Origin: Henriciella sp.
GTDB taxonomy: Bacteria > Pseudomonadota > Alphaproteobacteria > Caulobacterales > Hyphomonadaceae
NCBI GenBank assembly: GCA_021776655.1
Contig: JAJFFK010000027.1
Span: 52,627 to 116,626 of the forward strand
DNA length: 64,000 bases
Direction of reading: 5' to 3'
In this document: in pieces, positions 42,045 through 50,659 of the stretch
How positions within the stretch are numbered: the stretch's first letter is position 1
Layout: each line of letters opens with the position of its first letter
The notes under the pieces: generated by a model
Seen by the model: only the letters and a program-made list of their open reading frames with translations
Databases searched by the model: none
Told to the model about the DNA's origin: nothing
Translations under genes and position numbers: made by a program

Positions 42045-43049
42045 TTATCCGTCCGCTAAGACGCCAATCACTAGCCCGATAATCGCGCCTGTGGCAATCG
42101 ACGCGAGGATCGCATCGCCATTATCATGATCGCGCACCCAGTGGTGGCCATAAGGTGGCTCATACAGCCCATAATAGCCGTAATCACCTAGAATCACTGT
42201 GCTGCCATGATAGCCGTAGTGACCGCCGATATAGTAGCGCGGTGTATAATTGCGATAATGATCGTAATAGTGGTTATAGCTTATATAGCTATAGTACGGC
42301 GTGTTATAGTAATGGCTCGGTCGGTAATAGCTCGTGTGAGACCGATATCTGGTGTTGTGACGTCGGGAATTATGCCGAGTGTGTCGACGGTCATGACGCC
42401 TACTGGAATAGCCTCGGTCATGACGGCGTGAATTATGATTATACCCGCGATCACGGCCATGGCGGCGAGAATTATCCCGGTTGTGGTGGCGGCCTCTGTC
42501 TCCGTTGTGGTGGCGGCCTCTGTCTCGGTTGTGGTGGCGCGCTCCATCGCGGTTATGACGACGGGTATTATCGCGGTCATTGCGATGCGTGCCATTGTTT
42601 CGGTGGCTGTTATTATCGCGTCGATGCGTTCTTTGATCGCCACGATCGCGGCGATGCGTTCCTTGATTACTGCGGTCGCGGCGATGCGTGCTTTGATCCT
42701 GGCGCCCGCGTCGGTCGCCACGGCTACGGTCCGTCGTGTCGCGATGTTGACGGCGAGCTGTGCCTTCTGTCCTGCTGCCAGCAAGTTCGCGGTTATTCCG
42801 GCGCGGTGTGTCACGTCGGGTTGCGGGCGGGCGAGTTTGTTGCGGCTGTTGTTGTTGCTGCTGTTGTCGTTCGCGCCGACCCTCGCGGCGGCGCTCTTGG
42901 CGATTACCACGATTGCCTTCGGATTGGCGCTCAATTTGGTTGCCGCGCCGGTCGTCGCTTCGTCCTTGCGCTATTGCAGCAGGGGTTAGCGTTACTGCCG
43001 AAAGGGCAATAGCAGCAACACTCGCCGCTAGTTTTGAGAGGATGGCCAT
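42045..43049 (-). CDS. RcnB-like protein with long Arg/His/Asn-rich repeat region
   Basis: A 334-residue secreted protein: signal peptide (AILSKLAASVAAIALSAVTL), then about 200 residues of low-complexity Arg, His, Asp, Asn and Gln with recurring HHNRDRGRHHN- and RRDRG-like units, then a Tyr/His-rich stretch, and a C-terminal RcnB domain (LYEPPYGHHWVRDHDNGDAILASIATGAIIGLVIG). RcnB proteins act in metal homeostasis in the periplasm. The His-rich region suggests metal binding, but that is inference. Start ATG 43049 follows AAGGAGA. Confidence 0.82.
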   Translation of the reverse strand: MAILSKLAASVAAIALSAVTLTPAAIAQGRSDDRRGNQIERQSEGNRGNRQERRREGRRERQQQQQQQPQQTRPPATRRDTPRRNNRELAGSRTEGTARRQHRDTTDRSRGDRRGRQDQSTHRRDRSNQGTHRRDRGDQRTHRRDNNSHRNNGTHRNDRDNTRRHNRDGARHHNRDRGRHHNGDRGRHHNRDNSRRHGRDRGYNHNSRRHDRGYSSRRHDRRHTRHNSRRHNTRYRSHTSYYRPSHYYNTPYYSYISYNHYYDHYRNYTPRYYIGGHYGYHGSTVILGDYGYYGLYEPPYGHHWVRDHDNGDAILASIATGAIIGLVIGVLADG

Positions 43050-43163
43050 GGGCGTCTCCTTACGTGTTGTGGCAAGTAACCTTGCCTGGATCTCGGCTGT
43101 TCGTGACAAGCCTTGGATACAACAGTAGATATTCAGCCTGAATTGCACCTGAACGGAGTTTTC

Positions 43164-43601
43164 ATGTCAGCTGGCAGCAATGACATTTTTGTGAACGCCG
43201 CGATCACTATCCCGGCATGGGAAGTGAGTGAAGCTTTCGTGCGGGCGTCTGGACCGGGTGGGCAGAACGTCAACAAAGTCTCGACTGCAGTACAGTTGCG
43301 CTGGAATGTCGAGGCTTCATCTATCCAAGTTGACGTGAAGGTCCGTTTCAAGCGGCGATACCGGGCTCGTATCACCAGCGGCGGCGATATCATTATCGAA
43401 GCCAAAGAGCATCGCAGCCAAGCCCTGAACCGTGAAGCGGCGCGCAAGCGATTGGTAAAAATGCTTCTGGAAGTTGCCGAACCACCCAAGCGGCGGGTGC
43501 GAACCCGCCCAACTTTTGGGTCTGTAAAACGCAGATTAGCCTCAAAGAAGCGGCGTGGCACCGTCAAAGCCCTACGCGGCAAGATCGCCGACGAGGACTA
43601 A
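43164..43601 (+). CDS. arfB: Alternative ribosome-rescue factor B (peptidyl-tRNA hydrolase)
   Basis: A 145-residue ArfB (YaeJ): catalytic GGQ loop in ASGPGGQNVNKVSTAVQLRW (residues 29-48) and a basic C-terminal tail (KRRVRTRPTFGSVKRRLASKKRRGT) that enters the empty mRNA channel of stalled ribosomes. It hydrolyses peptidyl-tRNA on nonstop complexes. ATG 43164 is chosen with ACGGAG just upstream; the frame is open further upstream, over the divergent RcnB-like promoter region. Confidence 0.93.
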   Translation: MSAGSNDIFVNAAITIPAWEVSEAFVRASGPGGQNVNKVSTAVQLRWNVEASSIQVDVKVRFKRRYRARITSGGDIIIEAKEHRSQALNREAARKRLVKMLLEVAEPPKRRVRTRPTFGSVKRRLASKKRRGTVKALRGKIADED

Positions 43602-43621
43602 AAGGGACCACGCCAATTCAG

Positions 43622-44467
43622 CTAGCTTGCTCGATTGAGCTTGTCGTCACGATAAGCGGCAATACAATCAGACGCGTCCTTCCTGACATGGCTATCTGAA
43701 CTCAGGACAGAGCGCCCTTCACCGGTAAAGCGATTGTCATCACATTCCTCATCATTCGAGTAGGTGCCGCTATCATCACCGAAGTCGAGGAGCAACGTTT
43801 TCGCACCGCTTGCGATGGCTGCACGGCAATCGGTGGCGTCGTGTAAGACGTGGCTACGCATATAATTATAGGTGTCGCCATCATCATTGAACCGGGCGTC
43901 ATCACAATCACCATCATTGGCGTAGCTACCGCTATCATCACCGAAACTGATACTAGATGAGGAGGTGGTTGTGCTGGACCCTGAGCTTCCGCCCATGGCT
44001 GTATTGACCTTGGGCGCGATATTCAGGATCGTGTCCATATTAAATTTTATGTTTTGCATCGTCATCCCGCCATCTAGAATGATGTAGCGAGAGATGCCGT
44101 ACGAGCTGCCTGTGCTCCAAACACTGGCAGCTGCATATTGAACATCCTGGGTGTTCAAGTCTTCAAGCGAGCCCCCGCCATCGCTCGCATAGCTAACTAC
44201 AATATTGATTCCGTTGCACAGCTTGTCATCGTTGCAGGCCGTTCCATCCATTGAGTATTGCAAGCCATCCTCAAGTTGGGCTGACACAGTTACTTCATCT
44301 GAATTCCGACTTAGAATTGTGTGCCCCTTTGACGTCACCAAGGCTGCAAGATCAGCGAGTGTGACGCCGGTGACCATGCGGTCATTGTCGGCGAGCGAAG
44401 ACTCTTGTGCAGTTGCTGTTGCTGCCAAGCCGAGTCCGATCAGGGCCGCTAGTGTTGTTTTTATCAT
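43622..44467 (-). CDS. Secreted protein: YbjN-like domain plus two acidic Cys repeats
   Basis: A 281-residue protein with signal peptide (TTLAALIGLGLAATATAQ). Residues 20-150 resemble YbjN-type domains (VTLADLAALVTSKGHTILSR). After a Ser/Thr linker two repeats of about 45 residues follow, each with FGDDSGxYxND, CDDxRF and DATDC or DASDC signatures and a pair of cysteines. These repeats are seen on secreted alphaproteobacterial proteins; function unknown, calcium binding possible. Start ATG 44467 begins the signal peptide. Confidence 0.75.
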   Translation of the reverse strand: MIKTTLAALIGLGLAATATAQESSLADNDRMVTGVTLADLAALVTSKGHTILSRNSDEVTVSAQLEDGLQYSMDGTACNDDKLCNGINIVVSYASDGGGSLEDLNTQDVQYAAASVWSTGSSYGISRYIILDGGMTMQNIKFNMDTILNIAPKVNTAMGGSSGSSTTTSSSSISFGDDSGSYANDGDCDDARFNDDGDTYNYMRSHVLHDATDCRAAIASGAKTLLLDFGDDSGTYSNDEECDDNRFTGEGRSVLSSDSHVRKDASDCIAAYRDDKLNRAS

Positions 44468-44638
44468 CGTGCTTAATCCCCTAAGCAAAGTTGATTTTGA
44501 TAATGACCGGGATCATTATTTTACAGTAATGCAATATTTTCCAACTTCTGCAACTGCGCGAGCTGTCGAGGCTGTTGGTGAAGAGGCCAACATTGAGATC
44601 GTCTTTCGCCGGCCAATCACGGGCGAGTCGATCAAGCA

Positions 44639-45769
44639 TTACAGGCCCTTGTTTGGGTTCAGTAGAAATTTATCGCCTGTGGATTTAGCGCAATAGCGTT
44701 TGGCAGTATCGGCTTGCAGGGCCTCAATCAGAGAAATTTCCTGAGTATAATGGCTAGCAAATGTTGTGGTAATCTCGCGCGCAACCCGCATGCGAAGCTC
44801 ACCCGTTCTTTCCAAACCTATGCGCTGCAGGAAAGGTGGTAGCAGCCACCCCCCAACGCCCCAAGCCATACCATAGGCGCGATTGAGGATGGTCGGTGAC
44901 GTATCCAGGCCGCCATACAAGTAGGCTTGCTTATGCGCGATTGAGCCGTAGACGCTGTATTCTGCGGCATTCCGGCTCGCCGCGATCTCCATGCAAGATA
45001 ATATGTCGCTGGCCAGCTTGCCGCCGCCAGTTGCATCAAAAGCGAGTGTGGCACCGGTGGCCTCGAGCGCATCGGTCAGATCGGCCTTGAAGCTGTCCAA
45101 GCTGGAATTGACGACATATTTTGCGCCGAGCGCTTGCAACAGATCAACTTGGGCCTGTTTGCGAACGACATTGACCAGATCAACGCCGTCAGCTTGGCAA
45201 ACCTTGTTGAGCATCTGGCCGAGATTCGATGCGGCAGCGGTGTGGACCAAGGCTTTATGGCCTTCCATTCGCATCGTCTCAACCATGCCCAGAGCTGTCA
45301 TCGGATTGACAAAACTCGACGCACCATCGCGCGGCGTGGCTCCGGCTGGCAAAGGTAAGCAGTTGGCCGCTTCGATGCAGCGGTACTGAGCGTACATTGC
45401 CCCGCCGAACAGGGCGACTGTTTTGCCGATCAAGGCTTGAGCCGCGTCGGATGATCCGGCACTGACAACGACGCCTGCGCCTTCATTACCAACCGCAAGA
45501 GCCTTGCCCGAACGCGCCGCCAAGCGGGGCATCAAATGTTCCGGTATGGGGGCACTCAGTACCGAATCTTTGCCGCTACCCGTTGTTGCCGCTTGCCCGA
45601 TATCAGCGGGCCCAAACAGAACGCCAAGATCAGATGGATTGATCGGTGCCGCCTCAATCCGCACGATCACCTGATCGTCTGCTGGTTCAGGAATGTCGAC
45701 GTCCATCAAGATCAGATTGAGTGTCGCATCGCCATTGACGCGCGATTTCATTTGCAAGGCGGTTGTCAT
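44639..45769 (-). CDS. Zinc-type alcohol dehydrogenase/quinone oxidoreductase family protein
   Basis: A 376-residue MDR superfamily protein: N-terminal GroES-like fold (ILMDVDIPEPADDQVIVRIEAAPINPSDL) with GNEGAGVVVSAG, and a Rossmann domain (LVHTAAASNLGQMLNKVCQADG, then GATLAFDATGGGKLASDIL). The usual catalytic-zinc cysteine and structural-zinc cluster are absent, which fits the quinone-oxidoreductase branch using NADPH. Substrate unknown. It stands alone. Confidence 0.87.
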   Translation of the reverse strand: MTTALQMKSRVNGDATLNLILMDVDIPEPADDQVIVRIEAAPINPSDLGVLFGPADIGQAATTGSGKDSVLSAPIPEHLMPRLAARSGKALAVGNEGAGVVVSAGSSDAAQALIGKTVALFGGAMYAQYRCIEAANCLPLPAGATPRDGASSFVNPMTALGMVETMRMEGHKALVHTAAASNLGQMLNKVCQADGVDLVNVVRKQAQVDLLQALGAKYVVNSSLDSFKADLTDALEATGATLAFDATGGGKLASDILSCMEIAASRNAAEYSVYGSIAHKQAYLYGGLDTSPTILNRAYGMAWGVGGWLLPPFLQRIGLERTGELRMRVAREITTTFASHYTQEISLIEALQADTAKRYCAKSTGDKFLLNPNKGL

Positions 45770-45877
45770 CTCCGACTGTCCTTCTCATCCATTAAAAATA
45801 GCGTTCAAGACTGGCTTAGCGAAGGGTTGTCTGGGTAACAAGCCTGCCCCGGCGCGACCCGCTGGGCTATATGGTTC

Positions 45878-46450
45878 CTACAGAATGACGGCGCAAGCAA
45901 CGCGTGCGCCCGCGCCGCCAATCGGTTGGGTCAGGTGGTCGTCACGGCCGTCATGGATGATCAGGGCGGCACCATCATCGTCGGCAAGATCGATCATCTC
46001 GAACAGTGCCGACACGGCCTCATATCTGGCCGCGCCATCCGCTCCGGCAAAGATATTCGGCAAGTCGCCGCCTTCGGGACCTTTAGGGTTGAGCAGGCCG
46101 TGGCCACCCTCAACCTTGCCGACATGACCGCCGGACAGTTTGAACACGCCGAGATCGTCGCAGCTGCCAACCTGATGCAGGTGAAGGCCGTGCCAGCCGG
46201 GCGTGAGGCCAGCCGGATCAATCGCCACCTCGATCAGCGTACCCTTCGGGCCACTGAGCATATTGACAGCCCCAATCGTTTCTCCGTCTGCTCCGATGAC
46301 ATTACCTGTCATCCGCATCATGCTGGGATAAACGCCTTGATCCGGGCCAGGCAGGTCGGCTTCGGCAGGAAAAACCGCTCTCTCTTGTACTTGCGCCGAA
46401 CTGCAAGCTGCGATCAAAAATGCTGAGGCAATAAGGGCTTTACGGATCAT
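45878..46450 (-). CDS. sodC: Cu/Zn superoxide dismutase, lipoprotein type
   Basis: A 190-residue periplasmic superoxide dismutase. Metal ligands are visible in GLHLHQVGSCDD (two copper His), GGHVGKVEGGHGLLNPKGPEGGDLPN (zinc/copper His and Asp) and IIHDGRDDHLTQPIGGAGARVAC (final His, active-site Arg and disulfide Cys). A lipobox (AFLIAACS) predicts lipid anchoring. It protects the envelope from superoxide. Monocistronic, 30 bases from the divergent tlyA-like gene. Confidence 0.93.
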   Translation of the reverse strand: MIRKALIASAFLIAACSSAQVQERAVFPAEADLPGPDQGVYPSMMRMTGNVIGADGETIGAVNMLSGPKGTLIEVAIDPAGLTPGWHGLHLHQVGSCDDLGVFKLSGGHVGKVEGGHGLLNPKGPEGGDLPNIFAGADGAARYEAVSALFEMIDLADDDGAALIIHDGRDDHLTQPIGGAGARVACAVIL

Positions 46451-46510
46451 TATCGGGACTCCATTGGCAAAGGTCCGCGAATGATACGAGTTTTGGAAGG
46501 CTTGTCAGCC

Positions 46511-47170
46511 ATGCCCAACGAAAATGGCAAAGAAGTGATCGACCGGGCCGATTGGGTTCTCGTACGGCTAGGTCATTTCGACAGCCGATCATCGGCGCAA
46601 GCGGCGCACCAATGGGTATTGCGCAGCGGGGTTAAGCTCGCGCACGCGCTAGATGTGTTTGAGTTTGATGTCAGTGGCCTGCATGGCCTCGACATTGGTG
46701 CCTCAATCGGCGGCTTCACTCAAGTCCTGCTGGCGCGCGGTGCGAGGTCTGCCGTGGCAGTGGATGTTGGACGCGATCAGCTGCATGAGCAAGTGGCAAG
46801 CAACGTGTGCGTAGTGTCGCTGGAAAGCAAAGATGCAAAGGCACTGACAGCGGTGGATTTGGGGGCGCCGCCGGATCTGGTGGTCTGCGATGCCAGCTTC
46901 ATATCGCTGAGAAAATTGCTCGCCGTGCCCCTGTCACTGGCCAGCCAGACCGCGTGTCTGGTCACCCTGTTCAAACCGCAATTCGAAGTCGGCCGCGAAC
47001 ATGTCGGCAAGGGCGGCATCGTGCGTGATAGCGCCGCTGTGCAGAGCGCCGAGGCGGCGTTCGTGGACTGGCTGCATGCGCAGGGCTGGCACGTCGAAGC
47101 ACGTACTGACAGCCCGATCAAAGGCGGTGATGGCAACGCGGAACGGCTGGTATATGCGGTGCGGGTCTAG
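46511..47170 (+). CDS. tlyA: TlyA-family rRNA methyltransferase with shortened S4 domain
   Basis: A 219-residue TlyA homologue. The SAM domain is intact: HGLDIGASIGGFTQVLLARGA, VVCDASFISLRKLL and LFKPQFEVGREHVGKGGIVRD. The N-terminal S4 domain starts normally (RADWVLVRLGHFDSRSSAQAA) but then joins directly HQWVLRSGVKLAHAL, losing roughly 35-40 residues that normally hold the rest of S4. RNA recognition may therefore be altered or the gene may be damaged. Start ATG 46511, or ATG 46481. Confidence 0.85.
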   Translation: MPNENGKEVIDRADWVLVRLGHFDSRSSAQAAHQWVLRSGVKLAHALDVFEFDVSGLHGLDIGASIGGFTQVLLARGARSAVAVDVGRDQLHEQVASNVCVVSLESKDAKALTAVDLGAPPDLVVCDASFISLRKLLAVPLSLASQTACLVTLFKPQFEVGREHVGKGGIVRDSAAVQSAEAAFVDWLHAQGWHVEARTDSPIKGGDGNAERLVYAVRV

Positions 47171-47206
47171 GGGCCTGGCCCCAAGTCTCAAACCCGATCA
47201 GGTCGC

Positions 47207-47578
47207 TTATTTGCTTAGGGCGTTTGTGAAGGTCGCCATGTCGAAATAGTCGCGCCAGACAGCGATTTTCCCGTTTTGCATCTCAAAGACGCCGCAACAT
47301 GGAAGATCAACAGCTATCTCGCCAATTTTCGTGCGGTCGAGCCGTTCGGCAAATACCACCTCACCATGCCCGATAATGTTGAGTATATCCCATTGCGTGC
47401 TTGTCCAGTTGGCAAGAAAATTGGTGATAAAAGCTTTCAGATTATCGCGTCCGGACACCGGGCCGAGGGGCATATTGTGATAGGTGCCATCTTCGGTGAA
47501 ATAGTCGACCAGTTTGCCAACATCCAAACTCGACCACTCGGCAATGAATTTGCGAATGATTTCAACATTATCGCTCAA
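47207..47578 (-). CDS. SnoaL/limonene-epoxide-hydrolase-like protein
   Basis: A 123-residue NTF2-like protein close to the limonene-1,2-epoxide hydrolase group (IIRKFIAEWSSLDVGKLVDYFTEDGTYHNMPLGPV, then ERLDRTK and WRDYFD, which could supply the Asp-Arg-Asp triad). The start is TTG 47578, supported by AGGAG six bases upstream. Downstream of, and in the same direction as, the MoxR gene (16-base gap). Confidence 0.82.
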   Translation of the reverse strand: MSDNVEIIRKFIAEWSSLDVGKLVDYFTEDGTYHNMPLGPVSGRDNLKAFITNFLANWTSTQWDILNIIGHGEVVFAERLDRTKIGEIAVDLPCCGVFEMQNGKIAVWRDYFDMATFTNALSK

Positions 47579-47593
47579 AATAATCTCCTGTTG

Positions 47594-48460
47594 CTAGCCT
47601 GCCGGTCCGCGCCGTGGGCTTTCTTGGCGGCGGTTGAGGAAGGCCAAGCGCTCGAACAAAGCGATATCCTGTTCGTTCTTGAGCAGCGCGCCGTGCAGGG
47701 GCGGGGTCAGCTTTTCTGGGTCTTGCTCGCGCAGGGTTTCGAGATCTACATCCTCGTTCATCAACAGTTTCAGCCAATCGAGCAGTTCACTGGTCGAGGG
47801 TTTCTTCTTCATCCCCGGCACTTCGCGCATCGAGTAAAACGTCGTCAGTGCGTCCGAAACCAGCTTCTTCTTGATGCCCGGATAGTGCACGTCGATGATC
47901 TCTTTCATCGTCTGCTCATCGGGGAATTTGATGAAGTGGAAGAAACAGCGGCGCAGGAACGCGTCGGGCAATTCTTTCTCATTGTTCGACGTGATGATGA
48001 CTATCGGGCGCTCGGTCGCCTTGATCGTTTCGTCGGTCTCGTAGACGTAGAATTCCATCCGATCGAGCTCTTGCAACAGGTCGTTCGGGAACTCGATATC
48101 GGCCTTGTCGATCTCATCGATCAGCAGGATTGGGCGGCCCTCGGCGGTAAACGCCTCCCACAATTTGCCCTTGCGGATATAATTGCTGATATCCTTGGAG
48201 CGCTCCTCACCCATCTGGCCATCGCGCAGACGAGCAACGGCGTCATATTCGTAAAGACCCTGGCTGGCTTTGGTCGAGGATTTGATGTGCCACTCGATCA
48301 GATCAATACCGAGTGCCTTGGCGATCTCTTGCGCCAGCACGGTCTTGCCAGTCCCCGGCTCGCCCTTGATCAGCAGCGGGCGCTCCAGCGCGATGGCGGC
48401 ATTGACCGCAACTCGCAAATCGTCGGTCGCAACATAGTTTTCTGTGCCTTCAAAGCGCAT
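47594..48460 (-). CDS. MoxR-family AAA+ ATPase
   Basis: A 288-residue MoxR ATPase: Walker A (GEPGTGKTVLAQEIAKAL), Walker B (ILLIDEIDKAD) with sensor 1 (PIVIITSNNEKELPDAFLRRC). These chaperones usually act with a von Willebrand A protein, often the next gene; here the next gene is the SnoaL-like one instead. Its client is not known. Confidence 0.92.
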   Translation of the reverse strand: MRFEGTENYVATDDLRVAVNAAIALERPLLIKGEPGTGKTVLAQEIAKALGIDLIEWHIKSSTKASQGLYEYDAVARLRDGQMGEERSKDISNYIRKGKLWEAFTAEGRPILLIDEIDKADIEFPNDLLQELDRMEFYVYETDETIKATERPIVIITSNNEKELPDAFLRRCFFHFIKFPDEQTMKEIIDVHYPGIKKKLVSDALTTFYSMREVPGMKKKPSTSELLDWLKLLMNEDVDLETLREQDPEKLTPPLHGALLKNEQDIALFERLAFLNRRQESPRRGPAG

Positions 48461-48566
48461 GGGAATTCCTTAAGAGGTGTTTACGTTGACGCTATGGATA
48501 AGGTCGCCAGCGCGAAGGGCAAGGGGTTACGGCGGGGGAGGTTATGTCGCGGGCAGACACATACCT

Positions 48567-48664
48567 TGTCATCCCGGCCTTGAGCCGGGACCCAGAATTT
48601 GTGGGCCCTGTATTGCGGCTCTGGGTCCCGGATATTTTCGCAGGGCGAAAATTCCGGGATGACA
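48567..48664. repeat. Long palindromic pair of TGTCATCCCGG repeats
   Basis: TGTCATCCCGG at the left is the inverse of CCGGGATGACA at the right, with GGGACCCAGA and TCTGGGTCCC forming an inner inverted pair. It is two inverted copies of the family seen at 1308, making a composite hairpin of almost 100 bases. A copy with nearly the same layout lies at 63592-63680. Confidence 0.8.
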
Positions 48665-48690
48665 GGCCGGATTGTTTCCGTCTCCCCGGC

Positions 48691-48762
48691 GCATGCCGGG
48701 GTCTCCTTGCGGTTGGTTTTGGAAGCTGCCGCATGAGACCCCGGATCAAGTCCGGGGAGACG
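48691..48762. repeat. GAGACCCCGGATCAAG-family repeat pair
   Basis: GCCGGGGTCTCC (left) and GAGACCCCGGATCAAGTCCG (right) are inverted partners of the family at 38671. The right copy continues to GGGGAGAC. Confidence 0.75.
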
Positions 48763-48772
48763 GTGAATAGAT

Positions 48773-50506
48773 TTAATCAGGGAGGGTTTCGAGATTAGTG
48801 CAGCCGCTCATGTTTCCGCCATTACAGGCCTTGGTGTAGAGGCGTCTAGCCTCAATCTTGTCTTGTTGGATGCTTTGACCAGTCATGTACATGAAGCCAA
48901 GATTGTTGCAGGCGTTCATGTTTCCTCCCTCGCAGGCGATAGTGTAAAGGCGGTGCGATTTCGTGTAATCCTGCGTCACACCCCATCCCAGATAATAAAA
49001 TCTTCCTAGGTCCATGCAATCTGTCATAATATCGTTCATACAACCTTTGGCCCGGATAATGGCAGTTGCGTCGGTCAGGCCTTGCGCCCAGCTGGGCTGA
49101 GGCAGCACTGTTATGACCCACATTTCAACAATTGAGGCGTAGGCTTCGACAGGCGCGGAATTGATAGAGAAAACATCTCCCGGAGGGGGGGCGATTGGTT
49201 GGCTGTTAAAGCTGGCAATTGCGCCCAGTAGCTGATTGCCAAGGAGCCCGTCTACCGGGCCGACATAGAAGCCCTTGTCTTGCAGCGCACGCTGTAACCG
49301 CTTCACCGCATTTTCATGCTTGTCGACAGCAGCTTGGACCGCCGCCTCGTAGCGGGTGTAGCGCTCGTCGCGCAGATAGGATCGGTAGACCGTGATTGTG
49401 CCGACCGATTGCAAGCGGGCGTAGAACGCATCATCAGCTTCGGCAGCCTCAGCCGCCTGCGTATCCGTGATCGCCATCTCGTCGAGGTCTTCCAACAGGC
49501 CGCAGCCATCCTCTGCGCCGCCGAGACAAGCGCGATCATACAGCGCACGGGCGACGCGAAGCTCGCCGTCTTGCTCGTAGACGATGCCGCCAACCCAGCA
49601 GGCTTCCATATCGCCGAGATCGCAGCCTCGGTCATAATAGCCAAGCGAGAGGCTGCGATTGGCCTCAACCCCTTCACCATAAGCATAAGCGGTTGCGGCG
49701 CTCATACAGCCGGACGTGAGACCATTCTCGCAGGCCTCGACATGATAGGCGACACCGTCGCTTTCGGTCAGGGCTGTGGCGGGAACTGAAGTGATTTGTG
49801 TGGTGGGTTTGAACATTTGCCAGCCAATGATCCCGGCGATCAGGGCGGTGATGACGACGACGCCTGCAACCCACGGCGCTTTCGAGCGCGGCGGGGTGGG
49901 CGCGGTCTTGGTTATCTCGACATGTTTCACGGGCGCTGCGGTGGCACTCTCTTTCGCGCTGCGCATGTCGGCCATTTCAGCGTGCAGGGCGGCGAGCTCA
50001 TCGCGCACGCTTGCGTCCTGGCTGTCGGGTGTGGCGGCTTGCGCGGCGCTTTCGCGTTCAAGCAGGTCAGGGCGGTCCAATGTGCGGGCGAGGGAGCGCA
50101 GGAAGCGCAGCCAGCCAGTATGGTTCGCGTCGCCGCTAAAGTCTGAAAGGTCGGCAAACTGGATGTTCCAGAACGCGGCGGGGCGGTCGAGGTCGGCGAT
50201 CTGCTCGATCTGCAGCGGCACCAGCACGCCGCGCGTCTTGCCGATATCGCACTCAATCTTGACCCATGGCCGCGACAAGGCGTGCTTGCTCCACACACCA
50301 ACCACCGCGCCGCTGGTCTTTACCGCTTGATCCAGCACATCCGGAAAAACATCGCCGCCATCTAGCCCCTCAGTGTCAAAAAACACTGTCAGGCCAAGGC
50401 CCTCAAGCAAATCCTTGATCTGGCGCGCCCGGTCGGTGTCGACGCGGGCATAGGATAGGAAGACGTCATAGGCCAGTATCTGATCCCCTTTGCTTGGGAC
50501 AGGCAT
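48773..50506 (-). CDS. TIR domain-TM-Sel1-peptidoglycan-binding membrane protein
   Basis: A 577-residue protein. Residues 10-145 form a TIR domain (YDVFLSYARVDTDRARQIKD, then SKHALSRPWVKIECDIG, with Glu85 at the NADase catalytic position). A Pro-rich linker and a TM helix (WVAGVVVITALIAGIIGWQMF, about residues 205-225) follow, then Sel1-like repeats (CDLGDMEACWVGG, GCDLG, GGAEDG) and a PG-binding motif (AVKRLQRALQDKGFYVGPVDGLLG). The TIR part should face the cytoplasm and the Sel1 part the periplasm. Could be defence or signalling; not established. Confidence 0.85.
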   Translation of the reverse strand: MPVPSKGDQILAYDVFLSYARVDTDRARQIKDLLEGLGLTVFFDTEGLDGGDVFPDVLDQAVKTSGAVVGVWSKHALSRPWVKIECDIGKTRGVLVPLQIEQIADLDRPAAFWNIQFADLSDFSGDANHTGWLRFLRSLARTLDRPDLLERESAAQAATPDSQDASVRDELAALHAEMADMRSAKESATAAPVKHVEITKTAPTPPRSKAPWVAGVVVITALIAGIIGWQMFKPTTQITSVPATALTESDGVAYHVEACENGLTSGCMSAATAYAYGEGVEANRSLSLGYYDRGCDLGDMEACWVGGIVYEQDGELRVARALYDRACLGGAEDGCGLLEDLDEMAITDTQAAEAAEADDAFYARLQSVGTITVYRSYLRDERYTRYEAAVQAAVDKHENAVKRLQRALQDKGFYVGPVDGLLGNQLLGAIASFNSQPIAPPPGDVFSINSAPVEAYASIVEMWVITVLPQPSWAQGLTDATAIIRAKGCMNDIMTDCMDLGRFYYLGWGVTQDYTKSHRLYTIACEGGNMNACNNLGFMYMTGQSIQQDKIEARRLYTKACNGGNMSGCTNLETLPD

Positions 50507-50659
50507 AGCAAACTCCGGGCGCTTGGACAGCTAAAATCGGGTCAGGTTTGGCTCGTCAGGTCTGAGATGACGACAGCTCAACCAGGCGATCGATCAAATT
50601 TGCAAGGCCGCGTTAACTATTTGGGCGCATTCTAGCTTGGTAGGATTGGGGTTGTCCAA

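Larger units (their letters stand above)
48461..48772. other. Repeat-rich intergenic region, MoxR to TIR gene
   Basis: This stretch contains a long palindrome (48567-48664) and a GAGACCCCGG-family copy (48691-48762). I see no gene in it. Confidence 0.65.

Noticed and set aside
44529..44696. Plus-strand 55-codon ORF (ATG 44529) with protein-like ending
   Set aside because: It overlaps the 3-prime end of the oxidoreductase gene on the other strand by nearly 60 bases and has no ribosome site or neighbour support.
48544..48798. ORFs in the MoxR-TIR intergenic region
   Set aside because: They consist of translated repeat copies.
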